A stretch of 32,299 nucleotides of DNA from an uncultured Bacteroidales bacterium (GCA_902799655.1 CADCBH010000023.1:1-32299); one strand, 5' to 3'; counted from the first letter of the stretch, positions 1 through 7,809 are shown. Program-made: numbers and translations. Notes: a model not told the origin generated them from the letters alone.

Positions 1-663
1 AAAGCCGGTGATATAGGCAAGTATCTGACTGGATTTGAAGTGTTAAATCCCGATTTGGTGATTTGTCATTTAGATTCCAAAGCTTCGATGCAGATTGATC
101 TGACTATCAACAAGGGTCGTGGTTATGTTCCCGCTGATGAAAATCGCGAGTTCTGCACCGATGTCAATGTGATAGCTATTGACTCAATCTACACCCCAAT
201 CCGTAACGTGAAGTACAGCGTAGAGCCCTATCGTGTCGAGCAGAAGACCGACTACGACAAGCTCGTGCTCGAAGTCACAACGGATGGTTCCATTCACCCG
301 AAGGACGCCTTGAAGGAGGCTGCCAAAATCCTCATCTATCACTTCATGCTCTTCTCAGACGAGAAGATCACGCTGGAGAACAACGATGTCGAAGGCAACC
401 AGGAGTTCGACGAGGAAGTACTGCACATGCGTCAGCTGCTGAAGACCAAGTTGGTTGACATGAACCTCTCAGTTCGTGCCCTCAACTGTCTGAAGGCTGC
501 CGATGTCGAGACCCTTGGCGATCTCGTACAGTACAACAAGACCGACCTCCTCAAGTTCCGTAACTTTGGTAAGAAATCGCTCACTGAGCTTGATGATTTG
601 CTCGAGAGTCTGAATCTGTCGTTTGGAACCGATATTTCAAAGTATAAACTGGACAAAGAGTAA
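1..663 (+). CDS. rpoA: RNA polymerase alpha subunit, 5'-truncated
   Basis: Alpha subunit of RNA polymerase; its N-terminal domain dimerises and nucleates core assembly, and its C-terminal domain contacts upstream DNA and activators. The reading frame is open from base 1 (first residues KAGDIGKYL), so the gene starts before the window and the GTG at 40 is an internal codon. About 220 of the usual ~330 residues are visible: the end of the N-terminal domain, an acidic linker, then the helix-hairpin-helix C-terminal domain ([19 protein letters not shown] followed by [12 protein letters not shown]). It is followed after 38 bp by rplQ, the conserved order at the end of the ribosomal-protein operon. 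Identification is firm; only the 5' end is missing. Confidence 0.97.
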   Translation, partial: KAGDIGKYLTGFEVLNPDLVICHLDSKASMQIDLTINKGRGYVPADENREFCTDVNVIAIDSIYTPIRNVKYSVEPYRVEQKTDYDKLVLEVTTDGSIHPKDALKEAAKILIYHFMLFSDEKITLENNDVEGNQEFDEEVLHMRQLLKTKLVDMNLSVRALNCLKAADVETLGDLVQYNKTDLLKFRNFGKKSLTELDDLLESLNLSFGTDISKYKLDKE

Positions 664-701
664 GCTTATTAGTCCTCTTAGTCCCATAAGAAAAAACAAC
701 A

Positions 702-1226
702 ATGAGACACGGAAAGAAATTCAATCATCTGGGCCGTACTGCTGATCACCGCCGTGCCATGCTTGCCAACATGGCCATTTCGCTGATCATGCACAAAAGA
801 ATCACTACGACCCTCGCCAAGGCAAAGGCACTCAAGAAATATGTTGAGCCGCTCATCACGCGCTCAAAGGACGATAGCACCAACAGCCGTCGTGTTGTAT
901 TCAGCTATCTGCAGAATAAAGAGGCTCTGAAAGAGCTCTTCGGTGTAGTAGCTCAGAAGGTCGGTGACCGTCCCGGTGGTTACACCCGCATCATCAAGCT
1001 CGGCTTCCGTCAGGGCGACGCTGCTGAGAAAGCATTCATCGAGCTTGTTGACTTTGATGAGAACATGCTCAAGACTCCTAAGGCTGAGAAGAAGACTCGC
1101 CGTTCGCGCAAGGCTGCTCCTAAGGCTGAGGCTCCCGTCGAGGAGGCTCCCAAGGCTGATGAGGCACCCGCAGTAGAGGAAGCTCCCGCTGCTGAGGCAG
1201 CCGCCGAGGAGGCTAAGGCTGAATAA
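702..1226 (+). CDS. rplQ: 50S ribosomal protein L17 with Ala/Glu-rich C-terminal extension
   Basis: Large-subunit ribosomal protein L17. The first ~116 residues are the family core: the start [20 protein letters not shown], then the [20 protein letters not shown] helix region and [19 protein letters not shown]. Residues ~117-174 are an extension made almost only of Lys, Ala, Pro and Glu (repeated KAEAP / EEAP units), first basic then acidic, with no predictable fold. Bacteroidota L17 proteins are often longer than the E. coli form. The start at 702 directly follows an A-rich stretch. The gene is last in the operon and is followed by a strong terminator. Confidence 0.97.
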   Translation: MRHGKKFNHLGRTADHRRAMLANMAISLIMHKRITTTLAKAKALKKYVEPLITRSKDDSTNSRRVVFSYLQNKEALKELFGVVAQKVGDRPGGYTRIIKLGFRQGDAAEKAFIELVDFDENMLKTPKAEKKTRRSRKAAPKAEAPVEEAPKADEAPAVEEAPAAEAAAEEAKAE

Positions 1227-1253
1227 GCTGAAAGATTGAAATCTTTATAAAAG

Positions 1254-1287
1254 CAGGGCGTTACCTATTGGTAGCGCTCTGTTTTTA
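1254..1287 (+). terminator. Rho-independent terminator of the rpoA-rplQ operon
   Basis: A 12-bp stem (CAGGGCGTTACC with GGTAGCGCTCTG, two G-T pairs) closes a TATT tetraloop at 1254-1281 and is followed by TTTTT at 1282-1286. It lies 27 bp after the rplQ stop. Confidence 0.93.
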
Positions 1288-1462
1288 TTGTTCATGTGAC
1301 ACCAGACAAAGTATTGATTATAAATGAAAAAGCCTATTTCCTAGAAAAGTATTAACTTTGCTGCCGAAATTAAACATGATTGGATACAGAGGCTTTTATT
1401 TGTCTATGACAAGAAGCTGATGATCAAGCATAAGGTAGAGGCATAAGGTAAAGATTGTTAGT

Positions 1463-1501
1463 ATAGGGGATTTCCTACTTTTTTTTCGGGAAATCCCCTA
1501 T
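1463..1501. repeat. Perfect 13-bp inverted repeat with T-rich loop
   Basis: Arms ATAGGGGATTTCC (1463-1475) and GGAAATCCCCTAT (1489-1501) are exact reverse complements around a 13-base loop containing eight consecutive T. The right arm runs into the TTG that could serve as the -33 element of the next promoter. It could be a transcript hairpin (end of an upstream RNA) or an operator. No T-run follows the stem on either strand, so an ordinary terminator is unlikely. Confidence 0.7.
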
Positions 1502-1529
1502 TGCTATTCCAGAAGAATTCGTATCTTTG
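1501..1529 (+). promoter_or_regulatory. Promoter of the glycine-zipper lipoprotein gene
   Basis: TTG at 1501-1503 and TATCTTTG at 1522-1529 match the Bacteroidota -33/-7 pattern with an 18-bp spacer. Transcription would start near 1536, about 20 nt before the ATG at 1557. Confidence 0.7.
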
Positions 1530-1556
1530 CATCGTGAACCAATATACACTAAGAAT

Positions 1557-2369
1557 ATGAGAAAAGCGTTATTCATGTTAGCCGCTGTGGCACTGTTAAT
1601 GAGTAGCTGTGGCACGTATACAGGAGAGGGCGCCATTGTAGGAGCCCAGTTTGGTACCATTCTTGGCTCTGCTGTCGGCGGCATCTCTGGAGGCTGGCGC
1701 GGTAGTGATGTCGGCGCTATTGTCGGAATGGCCGGTGGTGCGGTAGTAGGTGCTGCTATAGGACAGGCTGCCGACCAGAAGGAAGCCGAGCAGTTTGAGC
1801 GTCGTCAGCAGGAGCGCAGGCAATGGAATCAGCGCAGGGCCGAAGCCAATAGGGTCCCAGCAGAGCGTGTTCCGGATGATAAGGTTCCAACGGATAGAGT
1901 TGACGTCGATGATTCTGGTTTTGATGCCACGGGCAGTGGTGACGACCGCATCGATTTCGATGCTCCTGGCCCTGGGGGTGAGGTCCCCTCGGTATCAGTA
2001 CGCGATTTGTCTAAGCGTCCCTCTATCGAGTTGCTTAATGTGCGTATCATCGAGAACAGTCAGCCAGGTAGTCTCCACGCAGGAGAACAGTGTAAGGTTG
2101 TTTTCGAGATTATGAATCGTTCGCGCCATACGATATTCGACATCCAGCCGATGGTGAATGAGATGACTGGTAATAAGCATCTGCATATCTCACCCAACTT
2201 GAATATTGAGAGTATCGCTCCTGGTACTGGCGTGCGCTATACAGCGACCGTGTTGGCCGATAAACGACTGAAGGACGGCCAGGCCGTCCTCCGAATTGCT
2301 GTGGCTCATCATCAGGAAGAGCTCACCGCTCTCACTCAACAGTTCACCTTACAGACGCTGCGCCGCTAA
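1557..2369 (+). CDS. Glycine-zipper lipoprotein
   Basis: Secreted lipoprotein of 270 residues, function unknown. The start ATG at 1557 gives a clean SPII signal, MRKALFMLAAVALLMSSC, with lipidated Cys18; the longer frame from TTG 1527 overlaps the -7 promoter box and is rejected. Residues ~24-72 are a glycine zipper (repeated GAIVG / GAVVG, two blocks), a pattern that inserts in or oligomerises at membranes. Next comes a charged Gln/Arg stretch, then short repeats around RVPAERVPDDKVPTDRV (about 99-115) and an acidic linker. Residues ~155-270 look like a beta-sandwich of the kind seen in CARDB/NEW3-type domains, by pattern only. It has its own promoter and converges on rlpA. Envelope structure or stress is a guess. 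Confidence 0.8.
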   Translation: MRKALFMLAAVALLMSSCGTYTGEGAIVGAQFGTILGSAVGGISGGWRGSDVGAIVGMAGGAVVGAAIGQAADQKEAEQFERRQQERRQWNQRRAEANRVPAERVPDDKVPTDRVDVDDSGFDATGSGDDRIDFDAPGPGGEVPSVSVRDLSKRPSIELLNVRIIENSQPGSLHAGEQCKVVFEIMNRSRHTIFDIQPMVNEMTGNKHLHISPNLNIESIAPGTGVRYTATVLADKRLKDGQAVLRIAVAHHQEELTALTQQFTLQTLRR

Positions 2370-2387
2370 AGTCTGGAAGTGCTCTGT

Positions 2388-2418
2388 AAAAGCGGGTGAC
2401 TCATCTCGTCTGCTTTTT
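2388..2418. terminator. Bidirectional terminator between the lipoprotein gene and rlpA
   Basis: A 12-bp stem (AAAAGCGGGTGA with TCGTCTGCTTTT, three G-T pairs) encloses a 6-base loop. The stem has A-run and T-run edges, so it can work in both directions. The rlpA stop codon (2401-2403, minus) lies in the loop and its last codons form one arm. Confidence 0.7.
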
Positions 2419-2931
2419 GGGACTTTTATGCTGATGGCTCTGCTGCGCTCTCAACTGGTCTTCCTTCATGTCTTTCCAGAAGGGAGAGAGGGCAGGAGAG
2501 CCATCGTTGGTCTCCATATCCAACTCAGGAATCTCAATATCGTCATTAGGCAGGAAGGGTACTACGAAGGTGTTGGCTTTCTGTACGAAGACCATAGCAA
2601 CGCCTTGAGAGATAATGTCCAGCTCCTTAGCAGCACGCCATGAGAGGTCGATGATACGTCCCCTTGCAAATGGCCCTCGGTCAGTGACGCGCACTACCAC
2701 GCTACGACCGTTGGCAGGGTTATAAACCTTCAGCATCGTGCCGAAGGGGTAGGTGCGGTGCGCACAGGTCAGACTATCCTGATGCAGCCGCTCACCGCTG
2801 GCTGTGCGCTTGCCGGAGAAACGATGGGCATAATACGAGGCTTTACCCTGTTGCAAAGCCTGAGCCTGCAACAGGGTAACACCAAGTGTTGTTAATATCG
2901 CTATAATAGCTATCTTCGTCTTTAAATGCAT
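2401..2931 (-). CDS. rlpA: RlpA-family septal ring lytic transglycosylase-like protein
   Basis: Exported double-psi beta-barrel protein of 176 residues. RlpA cleaves peptidoglycan strands lacking stem peptides at septa. Residues 1-~24 are a signal peptide ([20 protein letters not shown], then QAQA); no lipobox Cys is present. Residues ~27-117 hold the RlpA core: [19 protein letters not shown], the [13 protein letters not shown] segment and the active-site-like [18 protein letters not shown]. The last ~60 residues are basic and Gln-rich, with no SPOR domain, so septal targeting would differ from the E. coli protein. It lies 51 bp downstream of gdhA on the same strand. Catalysis is inferred from the family; some RlpA proteins lack activity. 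Confidence 0.88.
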   Translation of the reverse strand: MHLKTKIAIIAILTTLGVTLLQAQALQQGKASYYAHRFSGKRTASGERLHQDSLTCAHRTYPFGTMLKVYNPANGRSVVVRVTDRGPFARGRIIDLSWRAAKELDIISQGVAMVFVQKANTFVVPFLPNDDIEIPELDMETNDGSPALSPFWKDMKEDQLRAQQSHQHKSPKKQTR

Positions 2932-2962
2932 TTACACAATAGTTGCGGTGCAAACATCATAC

Positions 2963-2984
2963 AGACTTCGGCCTTGCCGAGTCT
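2963..2984 (-). other. Hairpin at the gdhA stop codon
   Basis: AGACT-T-CGGC / GCCG-AGTCT form a 9-bp stem with a single bulged T and a 3-base loop, overlapping the gdhA stop. No T-run follows on the minus strand, so it may protect or attenuate the transcript rather than end it before rlpA. Confidence 0.4.
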
Positions 2985-4320
2985 ATACAATGCCTTGTGC
3001 CAACATGGCTTTGGCGACCTTCATGAAGCCAGCGACATTGGCACCTTTCACATAGTTGACATAGTTGCCCTCCTTGCCGTACTTGATGCACTGCTCGTGG
3101 ATGCCCGACATAATCTGATGCAGGCGCTGATCCACCTCCTCTGCAGTCCATGACATGCGCATGGAGTTCTGCGTCATCTCCAGACCTGATGTAGCCACAC
3201 CACCGGCGTTAACCGCCTTGCCTGGAGCAAACAGCTGCTGGGCCGCAATGAACTTATTGACAGCATCTGCTGTACATCCCATATTCGATACCTCTGCGAC
3301 ACATAGTGGCTTGTTGGCCAGTATCTTGTCGGCATCGTCGCCGTTGAGCTCGTTCTGGGTAGCGCAAGGCAGATAGATGTCGGCCTTCTGCTCCCATGGC
3401 TTCTTGCCTGCGAAGAACTGTGAGCCAGGAAACTCCTCTTCGTAGGGCTGACAGACATCGTTGCCCGATGCGCGCAGCTCCAACAAGAAATCAATCTTCT
3501 CGTCATCCAGTCCTGCAGGATCGTAGATATAACCGTCAGGACCACTGATGGTGATGACCTTGGCACCCAGTTCGGTGGCCTTCTTGGCAGCACCCCATGC
3601 TACATTGCCGAATCCAGACAGTGCGATGGTCTTGCCCTTGATGTCCAGCCCGTGGGCCTTCATCATGTGGTTCACGAAGTATAGCGCACCATAGCCTGTA
3701 GCCTCAGGGCGCAGAATAGAGCCGCCCCATTCCATGCCCTTGCCAGTGAGTGTGGCACCATGGAACTGGCTGGTCAGTTTCTTGTACATGCCAAAGAGGT
3801 AGCCGATTTCCCTGCCGCCTACACCGATGTCACCAGCTGGTACGTCACAGTCTGGTCCGATGACCTTATACAGCTCGCACATAAACGCCTGGCAGAAGCG
3901 CATAATCTCAGCGTCGCTCTTGCCGCGTGGTGAGAAGTCTGAACCGCCTTTACCACCACCCATCGGTAGTGTGGTCAGTGCGTTCTTGAAGGTTTGCTCA
4001 AAGCCCAGGAACTTCAGAATGCTCAGGTTCACTGATGCGTGGAAACGCAGACCGCCCTTGTACGGACCGATGGCGCTGTTGAACTGAACGCGGTAGCCGA
4101 TGTTCACCTGTACCTCGCCCTTGTCATCGACCCAGGGTACGCGGAAGGTAACGATACGCTCTGGTTCTACGATGCGCTCCACGATTTTAGCCTTCTCAAA
4201 CTCAGGATGCTGATTGTACACGTCCTTGATAGATTCAAGCACTTCGCGTACAGCCTGTAAGTACTCTACTTCTCCTGGATGTTTCTGTTCCAGACCCTGC
4301 ATGATTTTTTCTACGTTCAT
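2983..4320 (-). CDS. gdhA: NADP-type glutamate dehydrogenase
   Basis: Reductive amination of 2-oxoglutarate with ammonium to glutamate, a main route of ammonium assimilation in this group. At 445 residues it has the length of small hexameric bacterial GDHs. Visible motifs: the substrate domain YKGGLRFHASVNLS, the active-site segment PMGGGKGGSDFSPRGK with catalytic Lys124, the GDIGVGGREIGYLFG loop, and the Rossmann turn ALSGFGNVAWGAAKKATELG in the C-terminal domain. NADP preference is inferred from overall similarity to hexameric assimilatory forms. It starts at ATG 4320 and has its own well-formed promoter; rlpA follows on the same strand and may be read through. Confidence 0.96.
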   Translation of the reverse strand: MNVEKIMQGLEQKHPGEVEYLQAVREVLESIKDVYNQHPEFEKAKIVERIVEPERIVTFRVPWVDDKGEVQVNIGYRVQFNSAIGPYKGGLRFHASVNLSILKFLGFEQTFKNALTTLPMGGGKGGSDFSPRGKSDAEIMRFCQAFMCELYKVIGPDCDVPAGDIGVGGREIGYLFGMYKKLTSQFHGATLTGKGMEWGGSILRPEATGYGALYFVNHMMKAHGLDIKGKTIALSGFGNVAWGAAKKATELGAKVITISGPDGYIYDPAGLDDEKIDFLLELRASGNDVCQPYEEEFPGSQFFAGKKPWEQKADIYLPCATQNELNGDDADKILANKPLCVAEVSNMGCTADAVNKFIAAQQLFAPGKAVNAGGVATSGLEMTQNSMRMSWTAEEVDQRLHQIMSGIHEQCIKYGKEGNYVNYVKGANVAGFMKVAKAMLAQGIV

Positions 4321-4373
4321 AGTATTCAGATTTTAATGATCGTTTTAAGTTACATTATGTCATTATGACAACG

Positions 4374-4404
4374 CAAATATAGGAAAATTCTTGCAATCGA
4401 CAAA
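4374..4404 (-). promoter_or_regulatory. gdhA promoter
   Basis: On the minus strand TTTG (4404-4401), a 19-bp spacer and TATATTTG (4381-4374) fit the Bacteroidota consensus very well. The leader to ATG 4320 would be about 47 nt. Confidence 0.8.
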
Positions 4405-4455
4405 GGATTTTGAAGAATATTTTCCTCAAATAGTTACATTTTATTAAAAAAGTAG

Positions 4456-4463
4456 TATCTTTG
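4456..4463 (+). promoter_or_regulatory. -7 element for the receiver/PPDK_N gene
   Basis: TATCTTTG lies 22 bp before ATG 4486. No good TTG is seen about 19 bp upstream, so the -33 element is weak or an activator is needed. Confidence 0.65.
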
Positions 4464-4485
4464 TGGCTCCAAACACTATAAAACG

Positions 4486-7400
4486 ATGAGTGCAAACATT
4501 CCTCAGGAGTTTAATAACTTCTTTCTGAAAGACGTGTCGTTTGTTAATCTGATGACACGCCGCATCTTCAATGTACTGATAGTGGCCAATCCCTACGATG
4601 CCTTTATGTTGGAGGATGACGGTCGTGTTGACGAGAAGATTTTTGATGAGTATATGGAACTGGGCTTGCGCTATCCGCCCACCTTCACGCAGGTGTCCAC
4701 TACCGAGGAGGCCGACCAGGTGTTGAAGACAACGGATATCGACCTCGTCATCTGTATGCCTGGTAATGCAGACAACGATGCCTTTGCCGTAGCTCGCGAT
4801 GTGAAGCAGATGGCGCCGCAGATACCCTGCGTTGTGCTGACACCCTTTTCTCATGGTATCACCAAGCGCATCGAGAACGAGGATATGACCATTTTCGATT
4901 ATGTGTTCTGCTGGTTGGGCAATACCAATCTCATCCTTTCCATTATCAAGCTCATTGAGGACAAGATGAATATTGAGCACGACATTCACGAGGCTGGTGT
5001 GCAGATGATCCTCCTTGTCGAGGATAACATCCGTTTCTACTCCTCTGTGCTGCCCAACCTCTATAACTATATCCTCCAGCAGTCGAAGAACTTCTCGACG
5101 GAGGCACTCAATCCTCACGCTGCCGCTCAGCGCAAGCGCGGACGTCCCAAGGTCGTGCTGGCTACCACCTATCAGGAGGCGATGGAGTGGTATAACCGCT
5201 ATCCTGACAATGTCCTGGGTGTCATCAGTGATACCCGTTATCCGATGGAGATCCACGAGAGCCGCCTCTCGCATGTCGAGGAAGGCGATGCTGAGGCAGG
5301 TCTGAAACTGCTCCGTGAGATACGGCGCCGCGACGAGTATGTACCCCTTATCCTCCAGAGTTCTGAGATAGAGAATAAGGCGAAGGCAGAGCGCGAAGGC
5401 TTCCGTTTCGTTGATAAGAACTCCAAGAAGATGAATGTCGACCTGCGCCGTCTTATCGAGGAGCACATGGGCTTTGGCGACTTCGTGTTCCGCGACCCTG
5501 CTACGCGCCAGGAGATAGCCCGTGTGTCGTCGCTGAAGGAGTTGCAGGACATCATCTTCAAGATTCCCAACGACTCGATGCTTTATCACATCTCTCGTAA
5601 CCATATGAGCCGTTGGCTCTGTGCTCGTGCCATCTTCCCCGTCAGCCAGTTCCTTAAACATGTCACATGGCATAAGCTGAAGGATGTCGATGCCCACCGC
5701 CAGATTATCTTCGATGCTATCGTACAGTATCGCCGCATGAAGAATATCGGTGTCGTGGCAGTCTTCGACCGTCTGAAGTTCGACCGCTATGCCCACTTTG
5801 CCCGTATCGGTGATGGCTCGTTGGGTGGTAAGGGCCGCGGCTTGGCATTCCTCGACAATATCATCAAGCGCCATACTGAGCTCAACCAGCTCGACAATGC
5901 CAGTGTACAGATTCCCAAGACCGTGGTGCTCTGTACCGACTTCTTCGATGAGTTCATGGACAAGAACAACCTTTGGAGTATTGCCCTCAGTGATGCCCCT
6001 GACGAGGAAATCCTACAGCATTTCATGCGTGCTCAGTTGCCTGATGCCCTCATTGCCGACTTCTTCACCTTCTTCGAAGCCATCAAGTCGCCAATCGCCG
6101 TGCGCTCGTCATCCCTCTTGGAAGATTCCCACTACCAGCCTTTCGCCGGTATCTATTCCACCTATATGATTCCCTATCTGGAGGATAAGTACGAGATGTT
6201 GCGCATGCTGGCATGTGCCATCAAGGGCGTCTATGCTTCAGTTTACTACAAAGACTCCAAAGCCTATATGACGGCCACCTCGAATGTCATCGACCAGGAG
6301 AAGATGGCAGTCATCCTGCAAGAGGTAGTCGGCCAGCAGTATGGCACCCGCTTCTATCCCACTTTCAGTGGTGTGCTGCGCTCGCTCAACTACTATCCCA
6401 TTGGCGACGAGCAGGCTGAGGAAGGCATCGCCTCGCTGGCCTTAGGACTAGGAAAATATATTGTCGATGGTGGACAGACCCTGCGCGTGTCGCCTTATCA
6501 TCCCAACCAGGTGCTGCAGACCAGTGAGATGGATACCGCCCTCAAGGAGACGCAGACACGCTTTTATGCCCTTGATATGTCGCATGTAGGCGATGACTTC
6601 AAGGTTGACGACGGCTTCAACATCCTAAACCTCCGCGTCAAGGAGGCCGACAAGGACGGCTCGTTGCAGGGTATCGCTTCTACTTACGACCCTGTCGATC
6701 AGATTATCCGCGACGGCATCTACGAGGGAGGCCGTAAGGTCATCTCGTTCTGTGGCGTCCTGCAGCACGACCTCTTCCCACTGCCTAAGATTCTGCAGTT
6801 GGCGCAGAAGTACGGCTCTGAAGAGATGCGCCGTCCTGTAGAGATTGAGTTTGCCTGCAACCTGTTTAAAGGTGAGGGGCAGGAGATGCGTGGTGAGTTC
6901 TATCTGCTGCAGATTCGTCCTATCGTCGATTCCAAGCAGGTGCTTGACGAAGACCTTGCCGCCATCGATGACTCACAGTGCCTGTTGCGTTCTCACAACT
7001 CGCTGGGCCATGGTATCTCAGAGGATGTCGTCGATGTGGTATATGTCAAGACCGACGATGAGTTCACCGCAGCCAACAATCCGCGTATTGCCGACGACAT
7101 CGAACGCCTCAATCGCAAGTTCCTCGCCGAAGACAAAAACTATATCCTCATTGGCCCAGGGCGCTGGGGCTCCAGTGACTACTGGCTGGGCATCCCAGTC
7201 AAGTGGCCCCACATCTCGGCAGCTCGCGTCATTGTCGAGACCGCACTGAAGAACTACCATGTCGATCCCTCGCAGGGCACCCACTTCTTCCAGAATCTGA
7301 CTTCCTTCGGCGTGGGCTATTTCACCATCAATACCTATACGGGCGATGGCGTCTTCCAACAGCAAGTCCTCGACAGCATGCCAGCCATCGAGGAGACCGA

Positions 7401-7488
7401 GTTTGTGCGCCATGTGCGTTTCCAGCACCCGTTGCGCATTATGATGGACGGCAAGAAACAGCACGGCATCGTGATGCTGCCTGAATAG
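4486..7488 (+). CDS. Dual receiver-like / pyruvate-phosphate-dikinase N-domain protein
   Basis: A 1000-residue cytosolic protein with no signal peptide, probably annotated as PEP synthase or PEP/pyruvate-binding protein. Residues ~25-165 resemble a receiver fold but lack the phospho-acceptor Asp (ICMPGNADN at that place). Residues ~173-325 form a second receiver with an intact pocket: E179-D180 (ILLVEDN), D249 (GVISDTRYPM), the LQSS strand and the Lys of FVDKNSKK. Residues ~440-815 are the ATP-grasp-like PPDK_N domain: GDGSLGGKGRGLAFLDNI, IAVRSSSLLEDSHYQPFAG and the closing LLQIRPIV. The last ~185 residues contain GPGRWGSSDYWLGIPVKW and THFFQNLTSFG. Neither the phosphohistidine swivel domain nor the PEP-binding TIM barrel of PEP synthase/PPDK is present, so a PEP synthase label is doubtful. 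A signal-controlled ATP-dependent phosphotransfer role is inference. It has its own promoter and terminator. Confidence 0.85.
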   Translation: MSANIPQEFNNFFLKDVSFVNLMTRRIFNVLIVANPYDAFMLEDDGRVDEKIFDEYMELGLRYPPTFTQVSTTEEADQVLKTTDIDLVICMPGNADNDAFAVARDVKQMAPQIPCVVLTPFSHGITKRIENEDMTIFDYVFCWLGNTNLILSIIKLIEDKMNIEHDIHEAGVQMILLVEDNIRFYSSVLPNLYNYILQQSKNFSTEALNPHAAAQRKRGRPKVVLATTYQEAMEWYNRYPDNVLGVISDTRYPMEIHESRLSHVEEGDAEAGLKLLREIRRRDEYVPLILQSSEIENKAKAEREGFRFVDKNSKKMNVDLRRLIEEHMGFGDFVFRDPATRQEIARVSSLKELQDIIFKIPNDSMLYHISRNHMSRWLCARAIFPVSQFLKHVTWHKLKDVDAHRQIIFDAIVQYRRMKNIGVVAVFDRLKFDRYAHFARIGDGSLGGKGRGLAFLDNIIKRHTELNQLDNASVQIPKTVVLCTDFFDEFMDKNNLWSIALSDAPDEEILQHFMRAQLPDALIADFFTFFEAIKSPIAVRSSSLLEDSHYQPFAGIYSTYMIPYLEDKYEMLRMLACAIKGVYASVYYKDSKAYMTATSNVIDQEKMAVILQEVVGQQYGTRFYPTFSGVLRSLNYYPIGDEQAEEGIASLALGLGKYIVDGGQTLRVSPYHPNQVLQTSEMDTALKETQTRFYALDMSHVGDDFKVDDGFNILNLRVKEADKDGSLQGIASTYDPVDQIIRDGIYEGGRKVISFCGVLQHDLFPLPKILQLAQKYGSEEMRRPVEIEFACNLFKGEGQEMRGEFYLLQIRPIVDSKQVLDEDLAAIDDSQCLLRSHNSLGHGISEDVVDVVYVKTDDEFTAANNPRIADDIERLNRKFLAEDKNYILIGPGRWGSSDYWLGIPVKWPHISAARVIVETALKNYHVDPSQGTHFFQNLTSFGVGYFTINTYTGDGVFQQQVLDSMPAIEETEFVRHVRFQHPLRIMMDGKKQHGIVMLPE

Positions 7489-7497
7489 AATAAGAAG

Positions 7498-7531
7498 AGT
7501 GGGCTACCCTGACGGGCAGCCCACTGTTTTT
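7498..7531 (+). terminator. Terminator of the receiver/PPDK_N gene
   Basis: An 8-bp stem AGTGGGCT (7498-7505) / AGCCCACT (7518-7525), with an inner CCC/GGG, is followed by GTTTTT. It lies 9 bp after the stop. It may also help to end the convergent ferredoxin transcript. Confidence 0.85.
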
Positions 7532-7554
7532 CAACCACATATATCAGTTAGTCC

Positions 7555-7722
7555 TTAGGGAAGGCTGATGGCCTCTGACGGACAAACGTCAGCGCATGTG
7601 CCGCACTCTGTGCAAACATCGGGGTTGATTGAATACTTGTCACCCTCAGAGATTGCTCCTGCGGGGCACTCATCGATACATGTACCACATGCGATGCAGT
7701 CGTCACCAATTACGTATGCCAT
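7555..7722 (-). CDS. Small 2[4Fe-4S] ferredoxin
   Basis: A 55-residue bacterial-type ferredoxin, a low-potential one-electron carrier for anaerobic pyruvate, 2-oxoacid or hydrogen metabolism. It reads from ATG 7722 (MAYVIGDDCIACGTCIDECP) to TAA at 7557-7555. Two complete CxxCxxCxxxCP cluster motifs are present: Cys9, 12, 15, 19 and Cys37, 40, 43, 47. Each four-Cys group supplies three ligands to one cluster and one to the other in this family. There is no signal peptide. It is a single-gene unit with its own -7 box, converging on the upstream large gene. The motifs leave little doubt. Confidence 0.96.
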   Translation of the reverse strand: MAYVIGDDCIACGTCIDECPAGAISEGDKYSINPDVCTECGTCADVCPSEAISLP

Positions 7723-7772
7723 AATCTTTAATTTGTTTGTTTAATGAATGTAATTAATAAATGTTTGTGATG

Positions 7773-7780
7773 CAAAGGTA
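7773..7780 (-). promoter_or_regulatory. -7 element of the ferredoxin gene
   Basis: TACCTTTG on the minus strand, about 50 bp before ATG 7722. It lies inside the left arm of an inverted repeat (7774-7784 / 7799-7809). No clear TTG is seen at -33. Confidence 0.6.
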
Positions 7781-7809
7781 GGTAATTTTTCCGAATAATA
7801 CCTACTTTT
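7774..7809. repeat. Inverted repeat over the ferredoxin promoter
   Basis: Arms AAAGGTAGGTA (7774-7784) and TACCTACTTTT (7799-7809) match at 10 of 11 positions with a 14-base spacer. Because one arm covers the -7 box it is a candidate operator. Confidence 0.5.

Larger units (their letters stand above)
1288..1556. other. Intergenic region without a credible gene
   Basis: No convincing ORF is present; the longest ATG frame seen (1376) stops after 14 codons. It holds an isolated promoter-like TAACTTTG (1353-1360), a 10-bp direct repeat GCATAAGGTA (1428-1437 and 1441-1450), the 13-bp inverted repeat at 1463-1501 and the promoter of the lipoprotein gene. Confidence 0.6.

Noticed and set aside
4444-5874. 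476-codon open frame on the minus strand
   Set aside because: It lies opposite the receiver/PPDK_N gene and has no recognisable domain or signal. Codon bias of the sense gene keeps this antisense frame open.
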